Shown: positions 56,071-64,000 of the stretch, piece by piece
How the letters are laid out: every line of letters begins with the position of its first letter
Numbering within the stretch: the stretch's first letter is position 1
Source of the DNA: Nonomuraea turcica
Lineage (GTDB): Bacteria; Actinomycetota; Actinomycetes; Streptosporangiales; Streptosporangiaceae
DNA length: 64,000 nt
Direction of reading: 5' to 3'
Assembly: GCF_030718205.1 (NCBI RefSeq)
Contig: NZ_JAUZQF010000043.1
Coordinates: 1 to 64,000, forward strand
Program-made: the position numbers and the translations under genes
Notes under the pieces: model-generated
The model's input: only the letters and a program-made list of their open reading frames with translations
The model's database searches: none
Told to the model about the DNA's origin: nothing

Positions 56071-56478
56071 ATGACCGCGATGATCATTCGCCGCGGCCTC
56101 ACCGTCGCCGTCGCGTCCCTCGCTGCGTTCAGCATTCTTGGGGGGACGGCCGAGACCGCGTCTGCCCACCCTGTTCCGGGGTGTAACAGCGGGACCTACC
56201 CGGGCTACACCGTCCGTCACCTCCACCTGTACGGGAGCAACCCGGCCGTTGCCGTCTGCAAGGCTTTCAGGGCCATCGGTGGGGGGAAATTCCAGGTCTT
56301 CTACAAGATCAAGGGCCGAGGCGGCCCCAGGCAGGTTCAGGTTCGGAACGACGGAACGACCGTCCGCACGTATTTCGTGAGAGGCGGAACGGGGACGATA
56401 AAGAGCCGGCTCCAGGGGCACAGCACCTTCTTCAGGGCCTGCCGCCCGGACGGCACGGTCTGCGGCGGGTGGCAGTGA
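56071..56478 (+). CDS. Small secreted cysteine-containing protein
   Basis: A 135-residue protein with a signal peptide (RRGLTVAVASLAAFSILGG, cleavage after ETASA) and a mature region of about 102 residues holding four cysteines (PGCNSG, VAVCKAF, RACRPDG, TVCGGW), probably two disulfides. Basic and beta-rich (GKFQVFYKIKGRGG; RQVQVRNDGTTVRTYFVRGG). Strong AAAGGAG site before ATG 56071. I do not recognise the family; a secreted inhibitor or small binding protein would fit. Confidence 0.7.
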   Translation: MTAMIIRRGLTVAVASLAAFSILGGTAETASAHPVPGCNSGTYPGYTVRHLHLYGSNPAVAVCKAFRAIGGGKFQVFYKIKGRGGPRQVQVRNDGTTVRTYFVRGGTGTIKSRLQGHSTFFRACRPDGTVCGGWQ

Positions 56479-56600
56479 CCGTCACCAACGGCGTCCCGGC
56501 GGGGAGGGCTGCATGTCGACCGCCTTGCCCCGATGTTCATCAGAAGCGGCCCGCCAAACTGTTTGAGCGGGGGACCAGCCCAGGCATAGCGTGGGTTTGT

Positions 56601-57611
56601 ATGAGTGTCGTGTTCAGGGCCGACGGGCTCCCGCCGGCGTCGCGCGTCGACTACTGGCGAGAGATCATCAGCGACGTTTTCCTGCCGCTCGACCTCCGCG
56701 GTGAGATCGGTCCCAAGACGCCTGCCGAGTTGCGCACCACAGAGATCGGGCCGATTCGGTTCACCGAGTCGGTCACCGGGCCTGGGTCGTCGTTCCGGAC
56801 GGGCCGGACGCCTCGCCTCATCCGTAGCTCGGATCCGGACGTGTGCCTGGTCGGGGTGCTCGTCGAAGGTGAGGTGCGCGTGGAGCAGGACGGCCGGCAG
56901 GCCGTCCTGCGTCCCGGCGATCTATCGTTCATCGACCCGGCGCGGCCGTTCGAACAGTCCTTCACCGCTATGCGCAACATCAGGGTGAGCGTCCCGAAGG
57001 CGATGATCCCGTTGCGCGATCGCGAACTCGGCGAGCTGACCGGCGTGCGCATTCCCGGCGACCGGGGAGCGGGGGCGCTGGCCTCGGCACTGACCCGGCA
57101 GCTCGCACACAGCGTCGATGAGCTGCCGGCTCCGGAGACGGCACGGCTGGGCGCCGCGGTCGTCGAGGTGCTGACCGTGGCGCTGGCCAGTCGCCTCGAC
57201 AGGACCTCAGCGGTGCCCCAGACGCGGGAACGCACGCTGCTGCACCGCATCTACGCGTACGTGGAGCAGCAGCTCACCGACCCCGAGCTCTCACCGCGCA
57301 GCATCGCCGCCGCGCACCATATCTCGCTGCGCTACTTGTACAAGCTGTTCGAAGCCGAGCAGATGACCGTCGGCGCTTGGGTTCGCCGGCGTCGGCTGGA
57401 GCGGTGTCGTCAGGACCTGCGTGATCCCGCGCAGCGCAACCGGCCGGTCGCCGCGATCGGCACGCACTGGGGATTCCTGAGCGCAGCGCATTTCAGCCGC
57501 GCGTTCCGCGACGCGTACGGAGTCTCGCCGGCACAGTTTCGGACGCATTCGATGACGCCGGCCGATAACGACACGGGCGGAGGGCGTGCGTGCTCACGTC
57601 CGGGTGGGTAA
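56601..57611 (+). CDS. AraC-family regulator
   Basis: A 336-residue regulator: an N-terminal cupin-like AraC_binding_2 domain (RVDYWREIISDVFLPLDLRG; GVLVEGEVRVEQDGRQAVLR; FIDPARPFEQSFT) and a C-terminal double HTH (LSPRSIAAAHHISLRYLYKL; AAIGTHWGFLSAAHFSRAFR, DAYGVSPAQFR). The group usually activates nearby genes in answer to small molecules. The cupin gene 55 bp downstream is a plausible target or operon partner. Confidence 0.92.
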   Translation: MSVVFRADGLPPASRVDYWREIISDVFLPLDLRGEIGPKTPAELRTTEIGPIRFTESVTGPGSSFRTGRTPRLIRSSDPDVCLVGVLVEGEVRVEQDGRQAVLRPGDLSFIDPARPFEQSFTAMRNIRVSVPKAMIPLRDRELGELTGVRIPGDRGAGALASALTRQLAHSVDELPAPETARLGAAVVEVLTVALASRLDRTSAVPQTRERTLLHRIYAYVEQQLTDPELSPRSIAAAHHISLRYLYKLFEAEQMTVGAWVRRRRLERCRQDLRDPAQRNRPVAAIGTHWGFLSAAHFSRAFRDAYGVSPAQFRTHSMTPADNDTGGGRACSRPGG

Positions 57612-57666
57612 CCGACGCCGAGCTCGGGTAATAGGCCGCCGAGCTGCCCCAAGAAGGGAAGACCCG

Positions 57667-58152
57667 ATGTCCCGACCGCCACTGGACACGCTGCTGCTGT
57701 CACCCGGTCACGGTGAGGGGCTGTGGCATCTCGACGCGCTGTGGACGTTCAAGATCCCGGCGGCAGTCACCGGCGGCGCGTTCAGCCTCGCCGAACAACT
57801 GCTCCCCAAGGGCGCGGCGCCGCCCGTGCACCGCCACACCCGCGAGGACGAAGCCTGGATCGTGCTCGATGGGGAGGTCACCTTCTTTCTCGACGACGAG
57901 CAACGTACCGCCGGACCCGGCACCTACGTCTTCGGACCGCGCGGGCTAGCCCACACACACCGCGTCGAGTCGGACACCGCCCGGCTCGCCACGCTGCTCA
58001 TTCCCGGCACCTGCGAAGCGTTCTTCCACACCACCGGACGACCGGCCGTATCCCTCACCCTCCCCCCGCCGGAGCAGCACGACCTGGACCGGTTGCTGGA
58101 AGGCATGCGCGAACACGGCATCGAGTTCCTCGCTCCACCACCGGCCCCGTAG
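57667..58152 (+). CDS. Cupin-domain protein
   Basis: A 161-residue single-cupin protein. Metal-site motif 1 reads PPVHRHTREDEAWIVLDGEV (His, His, Glu) and motif 2 is GPRGLAHTHRVES with the fourth ligand His. A C-terminal helix follows (EQHDLDRLLEGMREHG). Such proteins are small dioxygenase-like or isomerase-like enzymes or sensors. ATG 57667 follows AAGAAGGG; same strand as the AraC gene. Confidence 0.87.
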   Translation: MSRPPLDTLLLSPGHGEGLWHLDALWTFKIPAAVTGGAFSLAEQLLPKGAAPPVHRHTREDEAWIVLDGEVTFFLDDEQRTAGPGTYVFGPRGLAHTHRVESDTARLATLLIPGTCEAFFHTTGRPAVSLTLPPPEQHDLDRLLEGMREHGIEFLAPPPAP

Positions 58153-58574
58153 AGCCGGCAAGTCGCGGCCACCGCCCTGATCGCGACCTCACCGCGCGTG
58201 GCAACGTGTTCGGCCTGCGTGTACGCGGCGATCACCCGCAGCAGCGGCCCGGAGTCGAGCGGCCGCCGCCAGCGGGTGAAGTCGCGACGGTAGAGCCAGG
58301 TCGCGACGGCCGCCGCCCCGCCGAGCACGCCCGCGCCGGCGACCCGCATGGGCTCGATCCATTCCTCGCCGTCGCTCCAGACGCCCCGGCGCCGGTCGCG
58401 TTCCGCGACCGCCTTCCTGGCGACACCGATGTGGCCGGGCAGCTCGCGGGCCACCTCGCGGCGCCCGGCCTCGTCGAGGGCCAGCACCGCGTCCGCGACC
58501 AGGGCCGGGTCGCCGGCGGTGATGGCCGCACGCACGCTCGGCCAGGCTCGGCTGTTGGGGGGTGGAGTCGTCAT
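58153..58574 (-). pseudogene. N-terminal piece of a large DUF6493-like protein
   Basis: From ATG 58574: SRAWPSVRAAITAGDPALVA, LALDEAGRREVARELPGHIG, TRWRRPLDSGPLLRVIAAYT and EHVATRGEVAIRAVAATCRL. I recall this order of blocks from the starts of roughly 900-residue actinomycete proteins of unknown function. Here the frame then runs antisense through the cupin gene (to 57924) with no family likeness, so the gene was cut. Confidence 0.45.
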
Positions 58575-58720
58575 GCCGCACACCGTAGAGATCGGCTCCG
58601 ACAGATCCGGATCACCGGCCGTCGCCCGCATGCGATCAAAAGGATCAGAACCCTCTCGGCCACAGGTGCCGCATCTACCGTGAAAACTACCGATCTCTGG
58701 CACTCGGGGGGGATGATCTT

Positions 58721-58939
58721 GTGACGGTGTCAACAGTCGTGGCGGCCGGCTTCGTGATCATGTTCGTGTGCGTCGTCGTGGGGATGGTCGGGTCACTGAT
58801 CAGCGGAGGGCCCTCCATGCGGAGGGGATCGGGCAACCCCGGCATCCCGTTCGGCGGCGGTTCGGGCGGGTTTGGTGGCAGTGGCTGCGACGGCGGCGGC
58901 TTCTCGGGCAGTGACGGGGGTGGAGGCGGAGGCGACTGA
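58721..58939 (+). CDS. Small membrane protein with Gly-rich tail
   Basis: A 72-residue protein with one N-terminal helix (VVAAGFVIMFVCVVVGMVGS) and a Gly/Ser-rich tail of about 40 residues ending in a GGGGGD run. GTG 58721 start. Proteins like this are common in actinomycetes and uncharacterised. It is followed by a strong bidirectional terminator. Confidence 0.6.
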   Translation: MTVSTVVAAGFVIMFVCVVVGMVGSLISGGPSMRRGSGNPGIPFGGGSGGFGGSGCDGGGFSGSDGGGGGGD

Positions 58940-58959
58940 CGACCGCCCCATACGCTGAG

Positions 58960-59005
58960 CATCGCAACGGCCGGAAACCCGTGGGGGTTTCCGGCCGTTG
59001 CGATG
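58960..59005. terminator. Bidirectional intrinsic terminator, 21-bp perfect stem
   Basis: Arms 58960-58980 and 58985-59005 are perfectly complementary around a GTGG loop; the stem includes ACGGCCGGAAACCC. It lies between the convergent small membrane gene and the sugar-binding gene and would end transcription from both sides. Confidence 0.9.
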
Positions 59006-59023
59006 CCGGCGGCTGAGCCGGTG

Positions 59024-60046
59024 TCAGTTGCAGGTGGTGGTGTAGAGGTACTTCGCGACCTCGGGGTCGTCGACGTTCTCCTTGGTGATGACGGTGGAGT
59101 CCGTGCCGATCTGCTTCTGCACCTGCTCGCCGCGCGCCGCCGCGGCGGCCTGGGCGACGCCGTCGGCGCCGATCTGCGCCGGCTGCTGAGCGACCAGCGC
59201 CTGGACCACGTCGTCGCGCAACTGCTCCACCTGCGCGGGTCCCGCGTCGAAGCCGACCAGCTTGATCGTGCCGGCCTTGCCCGCCGCCTTCACGGCGTTG
59301 TTGGCGCCCTGGCTCTGGTCCGTGCTGAGCGCGAAGATGCCGGCCAGGTCGGGATGGGCCGCGAGCTGGGCGGAGACCAGCTGGGAGATCTTCGCGACGC
59401 CGTTGGAGGTGAACACGTTGCCGAGATATTTGATGTTGGGGTACTTCTTGAGCCCTTCCTCGAAGCCCTTCTGCCGGGCCTCGGCCGTGCTGACCCCGGG
59501 CTGGCCGCCGACCAGGAGGACGCTGCCCTTCTCACCGATGAGCTTCGCCAGCGCGTCGGCGGCGACCTGCCCGCCCTTGACGTTGTCGCTGGCGATCGCT
59601 GAAGCGACGAAGCTGGTGTCCGACAAGGTGGTGTCCACCAGCACCACCTTGATGCCGGCCTCGGTCGCCTGCTTGAGCGGCTGGATCAGGGCCTGGGAGT
59701 CGTTGGGGGCGATGAACAGCGCGTCCGGCCGGGCGGCGATGACCGAGTTGACCATGGGGATCTGCAGGCTGACGTCCCAGTTCTTGGCGCCCTGGACGTT
59801 CAGGTCCACGTTGTGCTGCGTCGCCGCCTCCTTGGCACCGCAGGCCATGGTCTCGTAGAAGGGGTCACCTGCGACCCCTTCGATGAAGGTCACTTTGACC
59901 TTCTTGGCCCCCGCTTCGGTCGAGGTGGCCGAGGCGCCGGCGTTCGAGGCGGTGTCCGTGCCGCTGGAAGCGGAGGAACCGCAGGCGGCGAGCGTGGTCA
60001 CGAGACCGGCGACGACGGCCAGCCATGCCATGGGTGTTCTCTGCAT
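59024..60046 (-). CDS. Sugar ABC binding lipoprotein (RbsB type)
   Basis: A 340-residue type-I periplasmic-binding protein. Lipobox TTLAACGSS (Cys about 22). The fold shows VTFIEGVAGDPFYETMACGA, PDALFIAPNDSQALIQPLKQ, ASAIASDNVKGGQVAADALA and KLVGFDAGPAQVEQL. RbsB-type proteins bind monosaccharides or small glycosides. It follows the RbsC-type permease in the same orientation; the ATPase is divergent at 62917. ATG 60046 has an AGGAGAG site. Confidence 0.92.
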   Translation of the reverse strand: MQRTPMAWLAVVAGLVTTLAACGSSASSGTDTASNAGASATSTEAGAKKVKVTFIEGVAGDPFYETMACGAKEAATQHNVDLNVQGAKNWDVSLQIPMVNSVIAARPDALFIAPNDSQALIQPLKQATEAGIKVVLVDTTLSDTSFVASAIASDNVKGGQVAADALAKLIGEKGSVLLVGGQPGVSTAEARQKGFEEGLKKYPNIKYLGNVFTSNGVAKISQLVSAQLAAHPDLAGIFALSTDQSQGANNAVKAAGKAGTIKLVGFDAGPAQVEQLRDDVVQALVAQQPAQIGADGVAQAAAAARGEQVQKQIGTDSTVITKENVDDPEVAKYLYTTTCN

Positions 60047-60201
60047 CGTCGACTCTCCTGATTGATGCGGCCGCACGCTGTCGGTGTGTGCGGGCGATGG
60101 AGTGAAACGTGCGTCGTCGCAGGAGGAAGCCTCGTGGGCGGCGCAGGGCGTGAGGAGATGCGGGGGATGAGCGGGATGGATCCTGTGAGAGTGCTGCCGC
60201 G

Positions 60202-61260
60202 CTACGTTCGTACGTCGCGCCGTCGGCGCCGCTGGTCGACCATCACCACGATGACCAGGGCGGCGCCGAGTGCGACCTGCTGCCAGAAGGGCTCCAAGCC
60301 GAGGATGACGAAGCCGTCCGTGAGCACCGAAGGGATCATGACGCCGACGACGGTGCCGAGCACGGTGCCCACACCGCCGATCAGGCTCGTCCCTCCGATG
60401 ACGACCGCGAGAATCGCCTGCAGCATGTCGGTCTGGTGTCCGTTGAGCGTCGTTGTCTGGAACCGGGCCAGGCTCACGAATCCGGACAGCCCGGCCAGGG
60501 CGCCGGAGAGCACGTAGACCTTGACGATGTGGTTGTTAACGTTGACCGCAGCCCGGCGGACCGCCTCCTCGTTGGATCCGATCGCGGCCGTGTAGCGGCC
60601 GAACCGCGTCTGCGACATCACGAAGGCGCCGGCGGCGGCGACCGTCAGTGCCACCAGCACGGTGTACGGCACGCCGAGGAATTCGCCGAAGCCGAGGGTG
60701 TCGGCCAGCGTGCGCGGCACGCCGTGCATGTCCTGCCCACCGGCCAGGAGGTAGGCGAGGCCGGTGGCGGCGGCGAAGCTGCCGAGCGTCGTGATCAGCG
60801 GAGAGACGCCACCGCGGGTGGTGACGAGCCCGTTGACCAGCCCCCATGCCAACCCGGAGAGCAGCGCGGCGGCGAGCCCGGCCAGCATGACGAGTGGCCC
60901 GTCGCCGCCGATCGCGAGCATCACCTTGAGGCTGACGACGCCCGAGAACACGAGCACCGAGCCGACCGAGAGATCGATGCCCGCGATCGTGATGACGAAG
61001 GTCATTCCGACCGCGATGAGCAGGTAGCTCGAGGCGTCGACGGCGATGCTCTTGGCGTTGAACCAGGACACGAACTGCTCTGGGCGCATCACCGAGAAGA
61101 TGGTGATCAGAGCCAGCAGGACGAGCACCGACCAGCTGCGTTGCGTCCGGTGCACGTTGCGGAGCCGGCCGGACGTCTGCGATGCCGGCCGGGCGCCGTC
61201 CGCAGCGGCCACGGGACGTGCGGCGTCGGTGCTCGTCGGCGCTGTCTCAAGCTCTGACAT
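60202..61260 (-). CDS. Sugar ABC permease (RbsC type)
   Basis: A 352-residue permease with about ten helices after a polar N-terminus. Signature blocks are AVGMTFVITIAGIDLSVGSV, GLVNGLVTTRGGVSPLITTL, TRFGRYTAAIGSNEEAVRRA and VIGGTSLIGGVGTVLGTVVG. It forms the membrane channel for the sugar bound by the RbsB-type protein. Just upstream is a perfect 16-bp LacI-type operator. Confidence 0.92.
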   Translation of the reverse strand: MSELETAPTSTDAARPVAAADGARPASQTSGRLRNVHRTQRSWSVLVLLALITIFSVMRPEQFVSWFNAKSIAVDASSYLLIAVGMTFVITIAGIDLSVGSVLVFSGVVSLKVMLAIGGDGPLVMLAGLAAALLSGLAWGLVNGLVTTRGGVSPLITTLGSFAAATGLAYLLAGGQDMHGVPRTLADTLGFGEFLGVPYTVLVALTVAAAGAFVMSQTRFGRYTAAIGSNEEAVRRAAVNVNNHIVKVYVLSGALAGLSGFVSLARFQTTTLNGHQTDMLQAILAVVIGGTSLIGGVGTVLGTVVGVMIPSVLTDGFVILGLEPFWQQVALGAALVIVVMVDQRRRRRDVRT

Positions 61261-61287
61261 CGCTCACCTCTGTAGGGTGCGCCATTG

Positions 61288-61303
61288 GTGACAACGTTGT
61301 CAC
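61288..61303. promoter_or_regulatory. LacI operator, perfect 16-bp palindrome
   Basis: GTGACAACGTTGTCAC lies 28 bp upstream of the permease start, between it and the mannosidase gene. A close copy is at 62857-62872. The LacI-type gene at the window end is the obvious regulator. Confidence 0.78.
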
Positions 61304-61341
61304 ATCGGATGAGGCACGGTAACCCCAGCCGCCGGGGGCCG

Positions 61342-62796
61342 TCAACGCCGGTGGCCCAATTGTTGCCGAGCGAGGGTCACCGGTGAATCCGCCGCCCGTA
61401 CGGCGTCGGCCACCTCGGCCGGCATAGGAGGAACCGGACGCGGCACCGGGAGCCCCGCCAGGGAGAGCGACAGCTCGGCGAACAGGGAATTCGCCCAGGC
61501 GAACCACGGCCTGGTGAAGGTGGCGGGATCGTCGGCGTGGAAGCTTTCGTGCATCAGCCCGGTGCCGGCGTCGGTGGCCACGAGCACGCGGTACGTGTCG
61601 GCCGACTCTTGCCGTGACCCGGCGGTCAGGGCCCGCATGCACAACGCCATCGGCCAGATGTGCCGCGCGGGTGTGTGCGGACTGCCGACGCCCTCCGCTG
61701 CCCCGCCCCGGTAGAAGTACGGGTTCCGTTCGCTCAGCACGAGATCGCGGGTCCGCCGGTAGAGCGGATCATCGTGGTCGCACCAGCCCAGATAGGGCAA
61801 GGAGAGCAGACTTGGCACATTGGCGTCGTCCATCAGGTTCACCCCGCCGAGGCCGTCCACCTCGTACGCGTAGACGGGGCCGGAGCCGGTGTGCGCCACT
61901 CCATGGCGGGCGATGCCGCCCGCGATGTCGACGGCCAGCTCGAGCGCCCGGGTGCCGAGCGCGGGCTCCAGCAGTCCCTCCGCACACAGCCGCACGACGC
62001 CGTTGAGCGCGACCACGGCCGCCGCGTTGGCCGGGATCAGGTAGCCGTACTCGCACCGGTCGTCGCTGGGCCGGAATCCCGACCAGGTCATCCCCGTGCG
62101 GCCGACCGGCGACCCGAGGCCGCCGCGGTCCAGTGTGTCGCCCTGGAAGGGGCCGGCCACGCGCTCGAACCGGTACGGCGAGGCCCGTTCGTGGTCCTGC
62201 TCGACCCGCCAGACCCGCATGACGAGGTCGGCCGCCGCCGCGAAGTCGCCGTCCAGATGCGCCGCCGATCCACCGGCCGCCCAGAGCTCATAGCCGAAGG
62301 ACAGCAACGAGCACAGCGAGTCCACCTCGTACTTGCGCTCCCAGACGTCCGGGGGCGGCGCCGGCCGGTCGTGCTCGTCCGCGTGGCCGCCGGTGGGCCC
62401 GTCGTTCACCGCGTTCGCGTAGGGATCGGTCAGGACCGCGCGGGCCATCCGCCGGACGACCCCGGTCAGGACGCGCCGCACGGCCGGGTCGGGCAGGCCG
62501 ATCAAGTACGGCCGGAGCTGGCCGACCGTGTCCCGGTGCCACATGGCTTCGATGTCGCCGGTGATGACGAAGGGCTCGTCCGGGTTCCCGCGCAGCGTGG
62601 TCGTCCAGGCGTTGGCGAAACAGCGCCGGAACATCTCACCGGCGCCGAATTCCGCCTCCAGCCGAGCCGCCGCCCGGGAGGACACGGAGGCCAGGCTCCC
62701 GGCGAGAACTGCCCAGTGTGCTGTGTGGATGTCGGCTGACAAGAAGAACGCACCCCCTCGACTGACAGGCGGAACCTGCTCGGTGCCGCGGGTCAC
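61342..62796 (-). CDS. GH125 exo-alpha-1,6-mannosidase
   Basis: A 484-residue metal-independent alpha-mannosidase of the DUF1237/GH125 family: (alpha/alpha)6 barrel with FVITGDIEAMWHRDTVGQLR, WERKYEVDSLCSLLSFGYEL, TWSGFRPSDDRCEYGYLIPA, DDANVPSLLSLPYLG and MHESFHADDPATFTRPWFAW. The general acid is the Asp of TGDIEAMW-type motif and the base a Glu in the ESFH region, from family knowledge. No signal peptide, so it works inside on imported mannosides. GTG 62796 is chosen for its GGAG site; an extension to 62835 crosses the operator region. It leads the minus-strand arm of the locus. Confidence 0.87.
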   Translation of the reverse strand: MTRGTEQVPPVSRGGAFFLSADIHTAHWAVLAGSLASVSSRAAARLEAEFGAGEMFRRCFANAWTTTLRGNPDEPFVITGDIEAMWHRDTVGQLRPYLIGLPDPAVRRVLTGVVRRMARAVLTDPYANAVNDGPTGGHADEHDRPAPPPDVWERKYEVDSLCSLLSFGYELWAAGGSAAHLDGDFAAAADLVMRVWRVEQDHERASPYRFERVAGPFQGDTLDRGGLGSPVGRTGMTWSGFRPSDDRCEYGYLIPANAAAVVALNGVVRLCAEGLLEPALGTRALELAVDIAGGIARHGVAHTGSGPVYAYEVDGLGGVNLMDDANVPSLLSLPYLGWCDHDDPLYRRTRDLVLSERNPYFYRGGAAEGVGSPHTPARHIWPMALCMRALTAGSRQESADTYRVLVATDAGTGLMHESFHADDPATFTRPWFAWANSLFAELSLSLAGLPVPRPVPPMPAEVADAVRAADSPVTLARQQLGHRR

Positions 62797-62856
62797 GGCG
62801 GGATCTCCGCACCGCGGACGTCTATGCCGGCGCACGCTACCCTAGTACTGTCCGAT

Positions 62857-62872
62857 GCGACAGCGTTGTCAC
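62857..62872. promoter_or_regulatory. LacI operator, imperfect copy
   Basis: GCGACAGCGTTGTCAC matches the 61288 site at 14 of 16 positions. It lies between the divergent mannosidase and ATPase genes, so one repressor would cover all three transcription starts. Confidence 0.72.
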
Positions 62873-62916
62873 CCCTCCCGGCTCCCCTCGGCCGGACGGG
62901 ATCCGAGGAGGCGCAG

Positions 62917-63822
62917 ATGAGCAGCAGCCCTGACACCCCGCTCCTGCAGTTGTCCGGAATCGTCAAGCACTACGGGACGGTCCGGGCCCTCCAAGACGCC
63001 TCGCTCACCGTTTACCCGAACGAGGTCGTCGCACTGGTCGGAGACAACGGCGCGGGCAAGAGCACCATGATCAAGGTGATCTCCGGGGTGATCCAGCCGG
63101 ACGAGGGCGAGATCGTCGTCGACGGCCGGCCGGTCACCTTCTCCAGCCCGCTCGATCCCCGTAGCCATGGCATCGAGACCGTCTATCAGGACCTCGCGCT
63201 CGCCCCCGACCTGGATCCCGCTGCGAACCTCTTCCTCGGACGTGAGGTGCTGCGCGGCGGTCTGCTCGGCAGGCTGGGCATGCTGGACAAGCCGGAGATG
63301 CGGCGCCAGGCTGACGACGCGTTCGCCCGTCTCAGCGTCGGTCTGCAGGACACCCGCAGCATGGTCGGCACCATGTCCGGTGGTCAGCGGCAGGGGATCG
63401 CGGTGGCGCGAGCGGTGCTGTGGGCCAGCCGGCTGGTGCTGATGGACGAGCCGACGGCCGCCCTGGGCGTCGTCCAGACCGGCCGCGTCCGGGCATTGAT
63501 CGAGTCCGTACGGGAGCAGGGCGTATCGGTGGTGCTGGTCAGCCACAATCTGCCCTTCGTCTTCGAGGTGGCGGATCGGATCGAGGTGCTGCGGCTGGGC
63601 CGGCGTGTGGCCGCGTTCACGCGGGCGGAGGCCACGGCGGAACGCGTGCTCGGGGCGATGACCGGCATGCTGGCCGAGGCGCCGCCTGGCGATCTTGCCG
63701 AGACCGCCGCCGGCACCGGCCCGGATACGATGATCGGTACCACGATCAACGCCAGGACGGACGGCAGCGGCCGGGTGGACGGACCCGGTGATGTCAGCGG
63801 AATCTCCGGGACGGAGGGATGA
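62917..63822 (+). CDS. Sugar ABC ATPase, single-domain RbsA-like
   Basis: A 301-residue ATPase: Walker A GDNGAGKSTMIK, Q-loop ETVYQDLALAPDLD, signature MSGGQRQGIAVARA, Walker B RLVLMDEPTAALGV, switch His in VVLVSHNLPFVFEVADR. RbsA-type ATPases usually carry two ATPase domains in about 500 residues; this has one, the FrcA-like form, so it should act as a homodimer. The last 40 residues are a Gly/Thr-rich tail. It is divergent from the mannosidase and partners the RbsC/RbsB-type genes. ATG 62917 begins MSSSPDTPLLQLSGI. Confidence 0.9.
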   Translation: MSSSPDTPLLQLSGIVKHYGTVRALQDASLTVYPNEVVALVGDNGAGKSTMIKVISGVIQPDEGEIVVDGRPVTFSSPLDPRSHGIETVYQDLALAPDLDPAANLFLGREVLRGGLLGRLGMLDKPEMRRQADDAFARLSVGLQDTRSMVGTMSGGQRQGIAVARAVLWASRLVLMDEPTAALGVVQTGRVRALIESVREQGVSVVLVSHNLPFVFEVADRIEVLRLGRRVAAFTRAEATAERVLGAMTGMLAEAPPGDLAETAAGTGPDTMIGTTINARTDGSGRVDGPGDVSGISGTEG

Positions 63823-63886
63823 CCGGCCCCGCCGGGGCGTCCGCGGCCTTGTAGTGATCGACAAGCCGCAGGAAGGGGAACGGCTC

Positions 63887-64000
63887 GTGAGTCGGCCGAC
63901 GATGAAGCAGGTCGCCGAACTCGCCGGGGTGGGCATGAAGACGGTGTCCCGGGTGGTGAACGGGGAGGGGCGGGTCAGCCGTGCGACGCGGTCAAAGGTG
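63887..64000 (+). CDS. LacI-family regulator, N-terminus only (runs off window)
   Basis: The first 38 residues of a LacI repressor: VSRPTMKQVAELAGVGMKTV, SRVVNGEGRVSRATRSKV, a complete LacI helix-turn-helix with hinge start. GTG 63887 has a GGAAGGGGA site. It is 65 bp downstream of the ATPase gene and is the likely repressor acting at the two GTTGTCAC-type operators. Confidence 0.88.
   Translation, partial: MSRPTMKQVAELAGVGMKTVSRVVNGEGRVSRATRSKV

Noticed and set aside
1-64000. tRNA, rRNA, riboswitch or CRISPR arrays anywhere in the window
   Set aside because: Reading both strands I found no cloverleaf, conserved riboswitch core or regular repeat array; a covariance-model scan would be the decisive test.

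Overview
The window is high-GC actinomycete chromosome: codon third positions are mostly G or C, GTG and even TTG starts are common, and the gene families fit a Streptosporangiales-type organism such as Nonomuraea. The genus is inferred from gene content only. I see no tRNA, rRNA, CRISPR array or replication origin.

Layout. 1-1.7 kb: a partial D-Ala-D-Ala ligase and a VanY-like D,D-peptidase with a gene remnant between them. 1.9-10 kb: a divergent sugar-acid catabolic locus (IclR, FAH-type hydrolase, Zn-alcohol dehydrogenase, FAD/4Fe-4S lactate dehydrogenase-like protein on minus; IlvD/EDD dehydratase and SDR on plus) with two IclR-type operator palindromes between the arms. 10.2-16 kb: a diaminopropionate ammonia-lyase-like gene, a carbamoylase stub, an M20 deacylase and a dead LysR gene split by an IS607-type element (TnpA, TnpB and a probable omega RNA). 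16.3-18.7 kb: small uncharacterised genes and a HTH-UTRA regulator. 19.3-22.3 kb: a compact three-gene operon (two-TM protein, TIR protein, TM-macro protein) that looks like an anti-phage system related to type II Thoeris. The first two proteins share a Gly/Asn-rich motif resembling bacterial amyloid signalling sequences. 22.3-25.7 kb is an IS graveyard around one intact IS5-type element.

26-34 kb: a LacI regulon (regulator, CUT1-type ABC importer without ATPase, GH63-like glucosidase, secreted GH-A enzyme with ricin domain) marked by five related operators. 34.1-37.8 kb: an ESX/WXG100-type effector cluster in which a DNase I-like (EEP) nuclease is split across two convergent genes, each with its own ESX-like N-domain and together holding all catalytic residues. 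38-39.8 kb: a DUF6223-type membrane protein, a PPOX remnant and a universal stress protein. 39.8-43.9 kb: an iron-siderophore ABC importer under an IdeR/DmdR box, its fused permease frameshifted by a 34-bp tandem duplication. 44-46.3 kb: ArsR and SulP.

46.7-58.9 kb is a run of short transcription units: FAD monooxygenase, DUF308 protein with a coupled secreted peptide and TetR regulator, lgt, a two-component system, an ArsR/AHSA1/RibD-like operon, membrane proteins, AraC and a cupin. 59-64 kb: a second sugar locus (RbsB/RbsC-like importer, GH125 alpha-mannosidase, divergent ABC ATPase, LacI N-terminus at the window edge) with two matching operators.

The most interesting candidates are the TIR/macro defence operon with its shared motif, the split nuclease effector, the exactly reconstructable IS607 insertion and the 34-bp duplication in the iron permease.
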